DNA of 64,000 nucleotides from Andalucia godoyi (Eukaryota; Discoba; Jakobea; Jakobida; Andaluciidae), in the NCBI GenBank assembly GCA_009859145.1, contig VRVR01000002.1, positions 186,001 to 250,000 of the forward strand. Reading direction: 5' to 3'. The number at the start of each line of letters is the position of its first letter. Position 1 is the stretch's first letter. The position numbers and the translations under genes are program-made. The notes below the pieces were generated by a model. It saw only the letters and a program-made list of their open reading frames with translations. It searched no databases and had not been told where the DNA came from. Of this stretch, positions 52,789 through 62,700 are shown one piece after another.

Positions 52789-53694
52789 GTCTGGACACCG
52801 CTTGCAACTTTACATGCGCACAAAAGCGCGGTGACACAGATTGTGTCCGTCAGCGAGTCGTTGTTTGCGACAAGCTGCGCGGATTTTTCGGTTCGATTGT
52901 TTGATATCGAGTCGTTTTCGACGATTCGCAGGTTCCAGGGCCATGAAAAGATCGTAAATTGTGTTGCGACAGTGGATGCAGAACAGTCGGTGCTGGTTTC
53001 TGGATCAGATGATGGGTTTGCGTGTGTGTGGGAACCGCGGACGAAAGGACCAGCGCTGCAAATTCGGCATTCTGCAAGTGGCATTCAGCCGTCGGTCACC
53101 GAAATACCGGTGCTGGCGGTTTGTGCAGCGGCTACCATAGGGGCGTCTTCGGAGGCGGAAGCGGTTGCGACGGAATCTGAAAAAGTCGGCTCAGTGAACA
53201 CGGGGTCGATTCAGGAGTCATTGGTTATTACCGCTGGAATCGATGGGATGTTGAACGTGTATGACATTCGAAACCCATTCGTTCCGCTGCATTCGCTGCA
53301 CGGTCACTCAGATGCAGCATGCGGGCTAGCGAGGAATCCGATAACCAGGTCTGTCGTTTGTTCGCGATCCTTTGATTCAACGGTGCGGATATGGGATCTG
53401 AGTTCCGCGGATCCTCTTGGATCCTCACTTTGGTTCAACCATCTCGGCTCGGGCATTGATCGTTATCCGGTGCGCGCTTCATGGAGCTCCGACGGACGCA
53501 TGATTGCGACTGCAAGCGACAACAACCTTGCAATTCTCGATACAGTGTCACATGCACCGGATGCAGTGCTGCCGGGCCACAAGGGTCTTGTGACCGATGC
53601 TCGGTTTTCGTCAGACGGAAGGTGGATCGCTTCGAGCAGCGTTGACAGGTCGATTGTGGTTTGCAGGATTGCAAAACCATTGAGTATTCTGTAA
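52600..53694 (+). CDS. SNRNP40: U5 snRNP 40 kDa WD-repeat protein
   Basis: 364-residue seven-bladed WD40 protein, component of the U5 snRNP of the spliceosome. Blades visible: FELTGCHKGAVLSLSF...SADKSVSFWNL, LHAHKSAVTQIV...SCADFSVRLFD, RRFQGHEKIVNCVA...SGSDDGFACVW, an extended fourth blade, TAGIDGMLNVYDIRNP, HSLHGHSDAACGLA...SRSFDSTVRIWDL, SWSSDGRMIATASDN and VLPGHKGLVTDARFSSDG. The last three match human SNRNP40 blocks (MRGHADSVTGLS, CSWSPDGSKIAAGSADR, KLPGHAGSINEVAFHPD). A TCG repeat adds a poly-Ser loop (about residues 51-64) inside blade 1. Start is ATG 52600; the preceding in-frame GTG is ignored. Confidence 0.83.
52751..52788. repeat. TCG triplet repeat encoding poly-Ser in SNRNP40
   Basis: Twelve or more Ser codons in an inter-blade loop. 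On the other strand it would read as acidic codons. Confidence 0.9.
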
Positions 53695-53865
53695 GAAAAG
53701 GAAAACATGCGCGGATATCTGACCTACAGCCTCATGAAATGGTTACCGATACTTTTACATGTTAGAACGCAGTTTTGTGTGCGTTTTGCGCTATTTGACA
53801 ATTGTCCACGCCGCTGGTCGGATTCGGGTTGCGTGAGCAAGCAGTTTTTTTTTCCTGCTCTGGTT

Positions 53866-55713
53866 TTAGTAAGTAGCAACACCGGCCTGGCGGGCGAGCT
53901 GCTGCACAAGAGATCGTGTGCCGGAAAGCATGTTTGCACGATCCACGTACATGCGTATCCTTTTTGCAAATTGGACGAATTCCGGATTTTCGTCGGAGCG
54001 AAGGCGCTTTCGATTGGCATGCAGTTGTTCCAAGCGTTGATCGAAAGCCTCCTTTTCGCGAAGCGCGGTGACGAGCACGGCACGGGCGTTTGCCAATCTT
54101 TTCATTTCGCGATCCTCGATTTCTGTTCTTCGAGTGTCGCAATCGTCACGGATAAGCTCGAACGCGTTTGCCTTGCTGTGCACTCCGGTTTCCAGTACTG
54201 ACAGTTCGTACTGCTTTGCCTTGATCAGTTCTTGCGTTCTGTGTATCTGCTCACGAACGGCGCACTCCTTGTCATCCATCTCTCGCTTCATCGACTGCAT
54301 TCTGTACTCTAGATCGTCGATCTCCTTCTGCATCGCCATCTGCGTTTCTGCGGGCTTGTCGATACTGGATCCTGTTTTTGTGATTGCCGCGACCGCAAGG
54401 TTGTACGATGACTTCAGCTCTGCGATCTCTGCATCCACTTTGGAGGCTTTGTGGAGTAAAAGTTCTTCCTGTTCTTTCGAGTTTTTCAGCTGTTTCGCCA
54501 CCAAGGTGAGTTCCTCTTCTAGCTGCCGAATCCGTTCCGTCTCTCGAATTTCCTGGATGTACAGATGGTGTTCAGCATTCTCGTTGGCGACAGCGACCTC
54601 ATCCAAACTGCCGGGATGCTTCTGGATTGCAGGTGACGCGGGGAAGTCGTGCGATGCAGGGACCGAAAGAACAGGCGCCGAAGGAGCTGGAGGCGAAGCG
54701 GGCACATCCATGGAATCCGGAAACATTTGCTGTGACGCGGATTTTGCATTGGGAGTACGTGCGAGTCGCTCACCTGCCAACCGAACCTTTGCAACCGGCT
54801 GCGGAGTCGCAGGAGGTGCGTTTTCCTTGTCTAGTCGAGAAGGCGTTCGCACAGCACGTGGTGGTTTTTTCGCGGATACCGGGGTCTTTGGTGCGTTCAT
54901 TGACGACGACTGCATCGCAAAACCAGCTGTGGAGGTCGGAACATCTGTCATTGGTACGCTGGAAGAATTCTGACTTTGGAGAGGTTGATAATTCTGCAGT
55001 GTGCTGGAGGTGACAGCAGCAGATGATGACGAAGAACTTGACGGTGCTGGTGCTGATGCTGATGCTGACGCTGGTGCTTGAATTGGAGTTCGTGCAAGAG
55101 AACGCCCTGGCCGCACGGGCTCCACCTGCTCACGTCCCGGAGTCCGCGGTGCATCCGAAGCACCCGATGCGCTCGAACTGGAATTCTTGGTCGGCGTTCT
55201 CATAATCCTGGAAGCCCTTGGCTGGAACGGATTCTCTGCAGCTTCAAAGTTCAGCGCATGCACAACGTTTTGCGACGGCAGCGTGTCTCGCTTGACGGGT
55301 GCGTGTTTCTTTGCCGACGCAGAGTTTCCACCTTCCCCTTTTCCTTTCGAGTTGGAGTTGTGTAGACTATGGGCTTTCCCACTTGGAAGCTTCCCATGGT
55401 GCTTTGTTTCGACCTTTTCCAACAGCGACTCGACAGCACGAAGGACTTTCGATCGCTTGTTCTTCTTGTCGAGGTCCTCCACAGACGAAACGTAGTGTCC
55501 AAGTTCAAGGATTCGCAGATTTCGGAGCAGATTCTTTGACGAAATGGCCTCGGATATGGATGTTGCATCCCATCCCATTTCTGGATCGTACTTTTGAAAC
55601 ACAGTCCCAAACAGATTCAAAAAGTCTGTTCGCGACGGATCTGCACTGATCCGTTTAATGAGCTCTGCATCACAACCAATTTTTTTCAAACGCCCGTTCA
55701 AAGCATCATCCAT
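53866..55713 (-). CDS. Coiled-coil protein, possibly kinetochore or centrosomal
   Basis: 615 residues from ATG 55713 (MDDALNGRLKKIGCDAEL). The N-terminal ~80 residues form a compact helical unit (DFLNLFGTVFQKYDPEMGWD, LLRNLRILELGHYVSSVEDL), reminiscent in size and pattern of a divergent calponin-homology domain such as in Ndc80/Nuf2, but I cannot confirm that. The middle (about 110-370) is disordered, Ala/Pro/Ser-rich with several RTP motifs (ARTPIQAP, RAVRTPSRLDKENAPP), including KEN-box-like KENAPP, consistent with CDK phosphorylation and APC/C recognition. The C-terminal ~230 residues are continuous coiled coil (EEELTLVAKQLKNSKEQEEL onward). A cell-cycle or microtubule role is inferred from this layout only. 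Confidence 0.7.
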   Translation of the reverse strand: MDDALNGRLKKIGCDAELIKRISADPSRTDFLNLFGTVFQKYDPEMGWDATSISEAISSKNLLRNLRILELGHYVSSVEDLDKKNKRSKVLRAVESLLEKVETKHHGKLPSGKAHSLHNSNSKGKGEGGNSASAKKHAPVKRDTLPSQNVVHALNFEAAENPFQPRASRIMRTPTKNSSSSASGASDAPRTPGREQVEPVRPGRSLARTPIQAPASASASAPAPSSSSSSSAAVTSSTLQNYQPLQSQNSSSVPMTDVPTSTAGFAMQSSSMNAPKTPVSAKKPPRAVRTPSRLDKENAPPATPQPVAKVRLAGERLARTPNAKSASQQMFPDSMDVPASPPAPSAPVLSVPASHDFPASPAIQKHPGSLDEVAVANENAEHHLYIQEIRETERIRQLEEELTLVAKQLKNSKEQEELLLHKASKVDAEIAELKSSYNLAVAAITKTGSSIDKPAETQMAMQKEIDDLEYRMQSMKREMDDKECAVREQIHRTQELIKAKQYELSVLETGVHSKANAFELIRDDCDTRRTEIEDREMKRLANARAVLVTALREKEAFDQRLEQLHANRKRLRSDENPEFVQFAKRIRMYVDRANMLSGTRSLVQQLARQAGVATY

Positions 55714-56022
55714 CTTCCCTCTTTCTTTCTTCCTCTATTCTCTCTCTTTTCTCTCAACAAAGACTGCAAAAGCAAAATATGAAAAATCACACACAGCCAG
55801 AATTTCGGCAACACACACAAGCGACAGGAGAAAAAGCAAGCTTAGAAAACAAAAACCCACACACACCGATTGTAAGTTTTTAACGGTCCCTTCTGAAATT
55901 GAGACCAGAAGTTTCCCGAGTTGATGCTTCTTTTGTCTCGTTTTTTTCCTTTGCTTGAAAGCGCAAGGAATCGAATGTTCTTCTATCATCCTCTAATGAA
56001 TATTTATTAGATATCAGAAGAA
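55714..56022. other. Divergent intergenic region
   Basis: 309 bp between the coiled-coil gene and the 128-residue gene; nothing recognised. Confidence 0.5.
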
Positions 56023-56409
56023 ATGGCAGATTCTCGAAATCCGCGTGTGGATACGTTTATTCATCATTCTCTGAACCGCGTCGAGGCCTTTTCGAGTTTT
56101 GTTTACTGGATGCGCCGAAACCGATCGGAGTATGTGACGTTTTCAAACACGGAGAAGCTCCAAGCACGCAATGAGATTCGGAAGCACGTCGACGAAGCAC
56201 ATCCGCCAACAGCAAAGATCTATCGGTTTCTAGAACTTGACGATGCGTTTGAAATCGAGTTTGTCGAGCTTGTCGAGAGTCCACCGGCAACGCTGCACGA
56301 GCTCAAACGAGCGCTTTTGGCGGAGTTTCGAAACTCGGAACCATGGCCTGCGACAGAGTGGGAAGGCAAAATTGTCGTTGTTTGGCCCGGGGACGCAAAT
56401 CCGGTCTAG
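56023..56409 (+). CDS. Unrecognised 128-residue protein
   Basis: ATG 56023 in context AGAAATGGCA. A compact globular-looking protein (MADSRNPRVDTFIHHSLNRV...) with alternating helices and strands, a basic helix (WMRRNRSEYVTFSNTEKLQA), an acidic strand region (DDAFEIEFVELVESPP) and an aromatic end (WPATEWEGKIVVVWPGD). The codon choice and dense hydrophobic pattern support a real protein. No family identified; no signal peptide or membrane segment. Confidence 0.65.
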   Translation: MADSRNPRVDTFIHHSLNRVEAFSSFVYWMRRNRSEYVTFSNTEKLQARNEIRKHVDEAHPPTAKIYRFLELDDAFEIEFVELVESPPATLHELKRALLAEFRNSEPWPATEWEGKIVVVWPGDANPV

Positions 56410-56582
56410 ACAGTAGGCACACCACACACAGGACACACATACTTACGCGGAAATACAATACAATACAACACAGTGAAATACTTGCATGCATTACGTTTTC
56501 TCGTTTTTTTTTGTTTTCTTCATATTTTTTTAAATTTAAATATTTTTCTTCTTTCATCCACAACTCAAATAGCGAGTGTAGA

Positions 56583-56987
56583 TTAAGAGAGTTGGTCGAC
56601 TAGATTTCTATAGATGTGGAATGCGGAAGGTGCAAAAGCAATGCTTTCTGCGAGAACCCAGTCTCTGGATGCAACCGAGAACAGGCAGAAGCTGATTCTC
56701 GAACCAAACATTGCGTATGCCCAGTTCCCCTTTTCGTCTCCAACATCAATCCGAATGTTCGGTTCCAGTACTATCTTCTGGAACTGCGACACATTGAACA
56801 AGAGTGTGCTTTTCTCATCAATGGGGCGGTAATAGGAGGCGGTGTGGGGCTGCAGAATCAGAATGCCTTCAACTGGGGGCACACGAAGCATGGTCGTCGA
56901 TGACACTACTCTTGTCACAGCTCCATTCGAGTATGCATCTTGAACATTTTCGCTGTCTTCTTCCAAACGAGGTCTCTTCAAGGACAT
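56583..56987 (-). CDS. Unrecognised 134-residue protein
   Basis: ATG 56987. The basic/acidic N terminus (MSLKRPRLEEDSENVQD) looks like a nuclear localisation signal followed by a disordered segment. The rest is beta-rich: VPPVEGILILQPHTASYYRP, FNVSQFQKIVLEPNIRIDV, NWAYAMFGSRISFCLFSV and a final helix AFHIYRNLVDQLS. Small single domain, nuclear by inference. I do not recognise the family. It converges with the 128-residue gene. Confidence 0.6.
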   Translation of the reverse strand: MSLKRPRLEEDSENVQDAYSNGAVTRVVSSTTMLRVPPVEGILILQPHTASYYRPIDEKSTLLFNVSQFQKIVLEPNIRIDVGDEKGNWAYAMFGSRISFCLFSVASRDWVLAESIAFAPSAFHIYRNLVDQLS

Positions 56988-57384
56988 TGTGTTCGCGTCG
57001 TCTTCGCGTCAATGAACACAACAAGTGTACACTGGTATCCGAAAGTACGTCGCCTCCAGTGATTCCGACCGTCGTTTGTGCTGCATACGCACGTGCAGAA
57101 CTGCTCTTGTGAGTTGGGTTGTGGCGTTTCTTTTCTGAAATTACGACTGGGATCACGAGCAGCACTTCAAAACGATTCCAGGTAGGTTTTAGCAGCAGCC
57201 AGTGGCAATTGTCATTTACTGTCTCTCTCCCTCCCTCCCTCACTCGTTCGCTCATTCGCTCATTCGCTCATTTGTTATTCTTCATTTCCCATTCATTGGC
57301 GGTAGTTTGTTAGCGTGGGGTTTTACGCAGTCGAACACCCGTGTCGGCGTCGGCATCGGTCCGTAAGAGGACAACGGACACATC
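56988..57384. other. Intergenic spacer between the 134-residue gene and GET4
   Basis: About 400 bp with a CTCC/CGCTCATT tandem near 57230-57272 and a GTCGGC run near 57342-57356. No gene supported. Confidence 0.5.
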
Positions 57385-58503
57385 TCAGTCCATTTCTTCA
57401 ACAGTTCTCTTGATCCCGGAGATCGCACCAGCATCGGCAGCAACGGGTCTGAGCTTCTTCAGATATGCCAGAACAAATTCGCCGATCCACGGGACGTTCT
57501 TGTACAGCGGCAAGTATGTTTTCGCAACATGCTCGAACAGCAGAGGACTTCCTTGTTCGTCCGCACGAACCAGTAGCTCAGGAAAGCGCACGTATACGGA
57601 CTCTCCGAGCTTCAAATGCGCTGCATTGCACAAGTGGACAATGAGCGGGCTTCCATGAAATGTCTGCAACTTGCGGTTCTTGTTGCCTCCAGCTTTCAAG
57701 TACATGTCCAAACACCGCATTAAAAACAATCCTATGATTTCGCTTTTTTGGCGAGTCGATCGGAAGCCGGAACGACTGGCGTGCTTCAAGATCTGCATGA
57801 CCGCAATGTTGGATGCCACGTCGAAAGCTTCAACGTCCGAAGGGAGCCCCGTCAGAAACTCTGCGAGCTTATTGAACTTTCCAGTTTGCGCATATACACT
57901 AATCATATCGAGTGAATCAACCGAATGTAATACATGAAGCTTGGGAAAGGATGCTAATGCAGCATCCACCGTTCTGCAGTACAGATTCAGCACATCAATG
58001 TCGACTGGTTTCTCCTCCTGCTCTTCCTCGTTCCCCTTCCCCTTCCCCTTCCCCTCCTCCTCCTCCTCCTCCTCCTCCTCATCATCATCATCATCATCAT
58101 CATCAGCCTTCTCCACTTCTGCATGTGTTGGTACGGTTTCTACACGGCTCGTCGAAATCTTTGGAAAAGAAGAAATGACGGCAGAAAAGATATGATCGAG
58201 AAATATCGATGAAGAAGGGACGTCGACAAGGGGTGCAGCATCCGGACGAAACGTCATGACGAACTCGATCAGCTGGACAATATAGTCGAATTGGCGAAGT
58301 TTTAAGAACTGATTCACGGCTCGCACAACAAGCCGTCCTACATGATCGAACTTTCGTGATAAAAACGTCTTGTTGATAAGCGATCGGTAAGACTGATATG
58401 CTTCATAGTACGACTTGGACACAATCAGCGAATCAATCTTTTCGAGCTGTGAGTTTAGTGTTGGCGCTGGCCGTCCTGTGCTTACGGTCGCCGATGTCGA
58501 CAT
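57385..58503 (-). CDS. GET4: GET4/TRC35 homologue
   Basis: Cytosolic factor of the GET pathway: with GET5/UBL4A it links SGT2-bound tail-anchored proteins to GET3 for ER insertion. 372 residues. The N-terminal alpha-solenoid starts LEKIDSLIVSKSYYEAYQSY (family: YYEAHQMYRTL). Later helices include HASRSGFRSTRQKSEIIGLF. The C-terminal beta-hairpin/helix region has SPLIVHLCNAAHLKLGESV and SPLLFEHVAKTYLPLYKNV, matching the GET4 LL-x-F...F-x-x-L-x-x-Y-x-P-S-L and Y-x-x-YL-x-I-x-x-x-YF-G pattern. A pure D/E insertion (about 133-152, from ATC/CTC repeats) followed by alternating G/K interrupts the solenoid. Similarity is moderate; other alpha-solenoid proteins remain possible. Confidence 0.62.
   Translation of the reverse strand: MSTSATVSTGRPAPTLNSQLEKIDSLIVSKSYYEAYQSYRSLINKTFLSRKFDHVGRLVVRAVNQFLKLRQFDYIVQLIEFVMTFRPDAAPLVDVPSSSIFLDHIFSAVISSFPKISTSRVETVPTHAEVEKADDDDDDDDEEEEEEEEEGKGKGKGNEEEQEEKPVDIDVLNLYCRTVDAALASFPKLHVLHSVDSLDMISVYAQTGKFNKLAEFLTGLPSDVEAFDVASNIAVMQILKHASRSGFRSTRQKSEIIGLFLMRCLDMYLKAGGNKNRKLQTFHGSPLIVHLCNAAHLKLGESVYVRFPELLVRADEQGSPLLFEHVAKTYLPLYKNVPWIGEFVLAYLKKLRPVAADAGAISGIKRTVEEMD
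58033..58105. repeat. CTTCCC, CTC and ATC triplet runs encoding GK, Glu and Asp tracts in GET4
   Basis: Three adjoining simple repeats read on the minus strand as Asp, Glu then Gly-Lys homopolymers within the GET4-like protein. Confidence 0.9.
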
Positions 58504-58874
58504 TTCCTCTCGTCCTTCTTGTTCTTCTTTGGTTTTATTCAGCTGTTCCGGTCGTTCGGCAAATTCGAAAACCCAGAAAAGAAGACCATGGAAGACGAGA
58601 GTGCAGCACTGTTAATCACATGAGCACTTCCCATCAAACCCATGAGATTATGGATATGGACTACAGTAGGAATTCTGCAACTTTCATCCCCCCCCGATTG
58701 CTCGTCTTGTCGCATGCTGCTGCATTATCCGAGTGAATGCTTTTTAAACAGAAAATAATAATAATAAAAATACAAAAACAAAAAAACAAAAGATATATAT
58801 GCTGCATTGGAATAGGTGCAGAAGGAGATTGATAGGAGAGGAGAAGAATAAGAGAGTGGGTAAAAAGGTTCAAA
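58504..58874. other. Divergent intergenic region, GET4 / thioredoxin-like protein
   Basis: 371 bp with an ATAAT/AAAAACA-rich stretch (58755-58795). No gene seen. Confidence 0.5.
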
Positions 58875-59726
58875 ATGAAGAAAAGGTGCATTTGGGGGTT
58901 GGGATGGGCGCTTTTCTGTATGCTTGTTTTCCAGAATGCGGTTGCATCGCGATCGCCAACGGTTTGTGAGCTGCTCGTGTTGGAGTCTCAGTCGTGGTCG
59001 ATTCCATTCAAAAAGATTGGAAATACGTTCTTTATTTCCGATACGGACGATGATGGAGTGTTCCTCAAGCGCCTGTGGAACAGCTCTGCAATTGCTTCCG
59101 GTTCGGATTTGCACAGAATGCTGATGACGAAAGCACATGTTCATCTCAACTTGTCGCTTTCAGAGGCACCGATTAGTGTCTTCAATGATTCCCACTGGAA
59201 TGGCCTGCTGTCCAGCGGTCCCTCTTCTGCGATTTCGTTCGCGGATGAGATTGCGGCGAATCATAGTTTTACTGTAGTGACTGCGTTTTCGCAGACGTGC
59301 AGCATATGCTTGGAGCACCTTCCTCACATCATCCAGGCCTCGACGTTCTTTCCGTCGCATGTGTGCTCGATTGCGATTGATGTCTTGCGAAACGATCAGA
59401 TCCGCACCCTGCTCAAGGTTATAGAGTATCCGAGTGTGTACTTTCTGCTTGATGGAACCCTGAAGACTGCGTACAGTGATGCGTTGGCGACGGCTCCTCT
59501 TGTGCGAGCGGTTTGCGACTTCGCCGTGCATGTGCCTGGCGTTGCTTTGGAACACATGAGCAACTTATCAAGCACCGAGCTTGAAGCCCAGAAGCGGCAA
59601 TTGGTGGAGCTGGACATCATTCGAGAAGGAGATACAGTGTTTATGGTTTTCGCGGTTCTGGGTCTCGTGTTCAACGTACTCTACAAATTCATCCCGTACG
59701 TTCGAGCAAAGCTGAAAAGAGAGTAA
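58875..59726 (+). CDS. Thioredoxin-like type I membrane protein (PDI/TMX-like)
   Basis: 283 residues: signal peptide (KKRCIWGLGWALFCMLVF), lumenal region with several N-glycosylation sequons (NSS, NLS, NDS, NHS, NLS), and a single C-terminal membrane helix (about 252-272, VFMVFAVLGLVFNVLY) followed by a short basic tail (RAKLKRE) resembling an ER-retention dilysine-like signal. A thioredoxin fold is suggested by FTVVTAFSQTCSICLEHLP (strand-CSIC-helix, about 132-152), the cis-Pro loop IEYPSVYFLLDG and the following strand. The CSIC active site is unusual for PDI (CGHC). The disulfide-exchange role is inferred. Confidence 0.7.
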   Translation: MKKRCIWGLGWALFCMLVFQNAVASRSPTVCELLVLESQSWSIPFKKIGNTFFISDTDDDGVFLKRLWNSSAIASGSDLHRMLMTKAHVHLNLSLSEAPISVFNDSHWNGLLSSGPSSAISFADEIAANHSFTVVTAFSQTCSICLEHLPHIIQASTFFPSHVCSIAIDVLRNDQIRTLLKVIEYPSVYFLLDGTLKTAYSDALATAPLVRAVCDFAVHVPGVALEHMSNLSSTELEAQKRQLVELDIIREGDTVFMVFAVLGLVFNVLYKFIPYVRAKLKRE

Positions 59727-59787
59727 CAGACGACAACAAAACAAACAAAAAAAAGAAAAAGAAAAGAAAAGAAAAGAAAAACGTGAT

Positions 59788-62700
59788 TCACAGTTGTTTT
59801 TCGATGGATGACTCGACAGGGAGCATTTTTTCAACTGTCTTCTTCATGTGGACCACCGTTTGAAAATGCGTACCGCACCTTGCGTCAAACGACACTGCGA
59901 TCCGATTCATGGATCGGGAATCCAGCGCTTTCAACTGCATCGAGTGCGAAACTACGAAAATGCTTCCGAATCGCGATGTGAGGTCCCAAAACATGTCCAG
60001 GATCGCGAGCTGACCATTATCGTCGAGGGAATCAAATACCTCATCAAGCATGAGGAACCGCGGCTGGAAGGTAGCGTTCAGACGAAGAACTTCGAAGAGC
60101 GCAAAAAGAATGCACAAATCCACTCGCTTTCGCTGGCCTGCACTTCGCTTTCCAATGTCGCCAAGAAGCTTCAGCTGCGAATCAAGTTTGACCGTCAGCG
60201 GAATTGTCGTGTTGCGAAACAACAACGCAGAGTATTCTGCTAGAATTTTGTTCAGCGTCTCGACAGCGGACTTGAGAATGAACGACCGCAGCGTCGCTGG
60301 GACGTCTGCGTTCGGTCCAGAAGATTTTCTTCCTCTATCAAGAGCTTCCATCCAGAATTCAAGCTCATTCTTCTTGTCAGCAAGGTCTGAGACGGCCGTT
60401 TCTTGTGTGGAAATGCGAGACGCCTCATCCCTGGATTTTTCCAACAGCGTAGACATCTGCGAGTTGGTTCGCCGCACTTCATCCTGCAGGAATGTCAACC
60501 TTGCTTGGGCTTTACTGAGCGAAGTGAGTGTTGCCTGGAAATCCGAAAGCGCCTGTTTGTTTCGTGTCTGAATTTCAGTAAATCGGCGTTTTCGCAATTC
60601 CGCAATGCTTTCATGTCGCTGCGGCTGTGGCTGTGGCTGTCCCGCATTCTGGATGCATTGCACTGGAGTTTCATTGCCATCAGGAATGCAAGAACTTCGT
60701 ACCGACACCAAACAATCGTGGAGACGCTGATTTGCACTGTGCACTGCAACAACGACAGGGCTCCCCTGGGTTTCAATGCAGTCTTCAAGCCTCTGCCATT
60801 TCTGTATGTAGGCTGCAAAAGCACTATGGACGTCTAGAAATAGGCTTCGTTTCAAATGCAGCGAACTCGGTTGCTGGTGCACATGCGTGCGTTGTGCCTC
60901 ATGCTGCAGCAGGCCCCGGCGCTGCAAAGGATGGACATCATTCATATTCATAGCATCACCATCACCATCACCATCAGTCACACCAGAAATCGACAAGGCG
61001 GAAAACAATGCATCCGATTGTGCAGCATTCTCCTGCAAGCCTGTCTGGAGCACAGCCAGCTTCCCTTCCATAGTCGAAACCATCGTCTGCGACTCGGCAA
61101 TGTGCAATTGCAATTCTTGCTGAGAGCTGGAAAGCCGTTGAAATTCGAATTCCGAATCCCGAACGACACGACGGTATTCCAAGAGTTGAACGCGTGCTCG
61201 CTCATGTGCTTCTTCCGTTTGCCGCAACTGCGCTCTGCAAACAATGTGTGCGTCATCCAGGTCGCCGAGCCCAAAGATCTTTTCGACAAACAACACGCGA
61301 TCCTTGTGACCAGCAGAAGCAAAATAGCTTGACAAAATTTCTTCAGAGACAATCACCGATCGAGAAAAGGTGTCAAAATCGATTCCCAGCAAGTTCAGCG
61401 AGATGTCTTCATCCGAGGCTCCAACCGTCCCCTTTGAAAATCTTGAGAGCTCCACATTGTCCTGAAAAACAGTCACCTGATTGACACGAGATGATCTGTT
61501 CCTACGTCGCTCAATTTCGAACCCATTTCCGAAAGAAACGCGCACCACGCACGCTGACTCTGCATCACAACTGTCGTTGACAACATCCTTAATCGCCATA
61601 TCGGATCGCAGAAGCTTGCCAAACAAACACCAAGAGATGGCTTCCATTATCAGAGACTTCCCGGCACCATTCATGCCTGTAACCATCCAAACCGCATCTG
61701 AAGATGCTGAGAACTCCAATACATGTTCTCCTTTGCACGACATAAAGTTGGTAATTCCAACTCGTTTTAAATCTGCAACAAAACCTCGTGCATTACTGAC
61801 ATTAGCGCCACCCCCCGAACGACCTTTCCCCTGCTGAGCGTTCGAGAAGAGACGCTCTCCAGCGGCAATACAGCGAGATTGAAAGCTCATCGGGGACGTA
61901 GACAGTGCAGAATGCACAAAGTTTTGAACCATGCTCGACAGCCATTCCTCCCGACGAAGCGGAACGGCGGTTCCTGAACTCGTACGATCCCCAACGGAAA
62001 CGTTGAATTGCTGGCGCGCAGTCATTTTCGACAGCCACATCGGCTGCACTCGACTCGATATTGTTCCAAGATCACGAATAATGTCCTGTATTCGATTACG
62101 ATCCAGCGACGGTTCTGTAACGACTGCCGTCACGGCTTTTCCTCGGAAATCCGTCCGTGTCAAAAGAGCGTCCATATCCGCTTGCGAACTCACAGAAACG
62201 TGGCGAAATACGTCCCATTTTGGATTCAAAATGCGCTGTACGTCATTTCGGACAGGGTCAAACACCAAGACTCCGCGTGGATCACCAGCGTCCCCGAAAT
62301 GATGTTGCAGCGGAGCGCCCACGTACATTATTTCGGGCCGGACACACTGATGCACATGAAAATGTCCAGAAAACGCCATTTTGAACCCATCAAGATAATG
62401 GCCTCTTTGGCTCGCGGGCTTTTCTTGTGACACTTCCGCAGGGCCGGTCTCAAGAGCACGATGGTCCTCCAACAATCGATGTGTGTAGGAAATTTCCGCA
62501 GAAGACAGCAACCTGGAGACATCAACACGCCTGCTGATCTTTGCTCCCGGAATTTCAGCATGTGCAAACGCAACTGCCCTCCGCTTTGACTCTGCATCCG
62601 GAAAATGAGCATGTACGAACCTTGCCAACGCATCATCCCTGAGCGCATACGGCAACATTGCGCACTGCACGCCATCGATAACCACGATGGATGGCTCTTT

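Noticed and set aside
61000-61500. Two separate genes (SbcD and SbcC) with a missed stop or frameshift between them.
   Set aside because: No stop or frame change separates the nuclease and ATPase halves; a linker joins them continuously.
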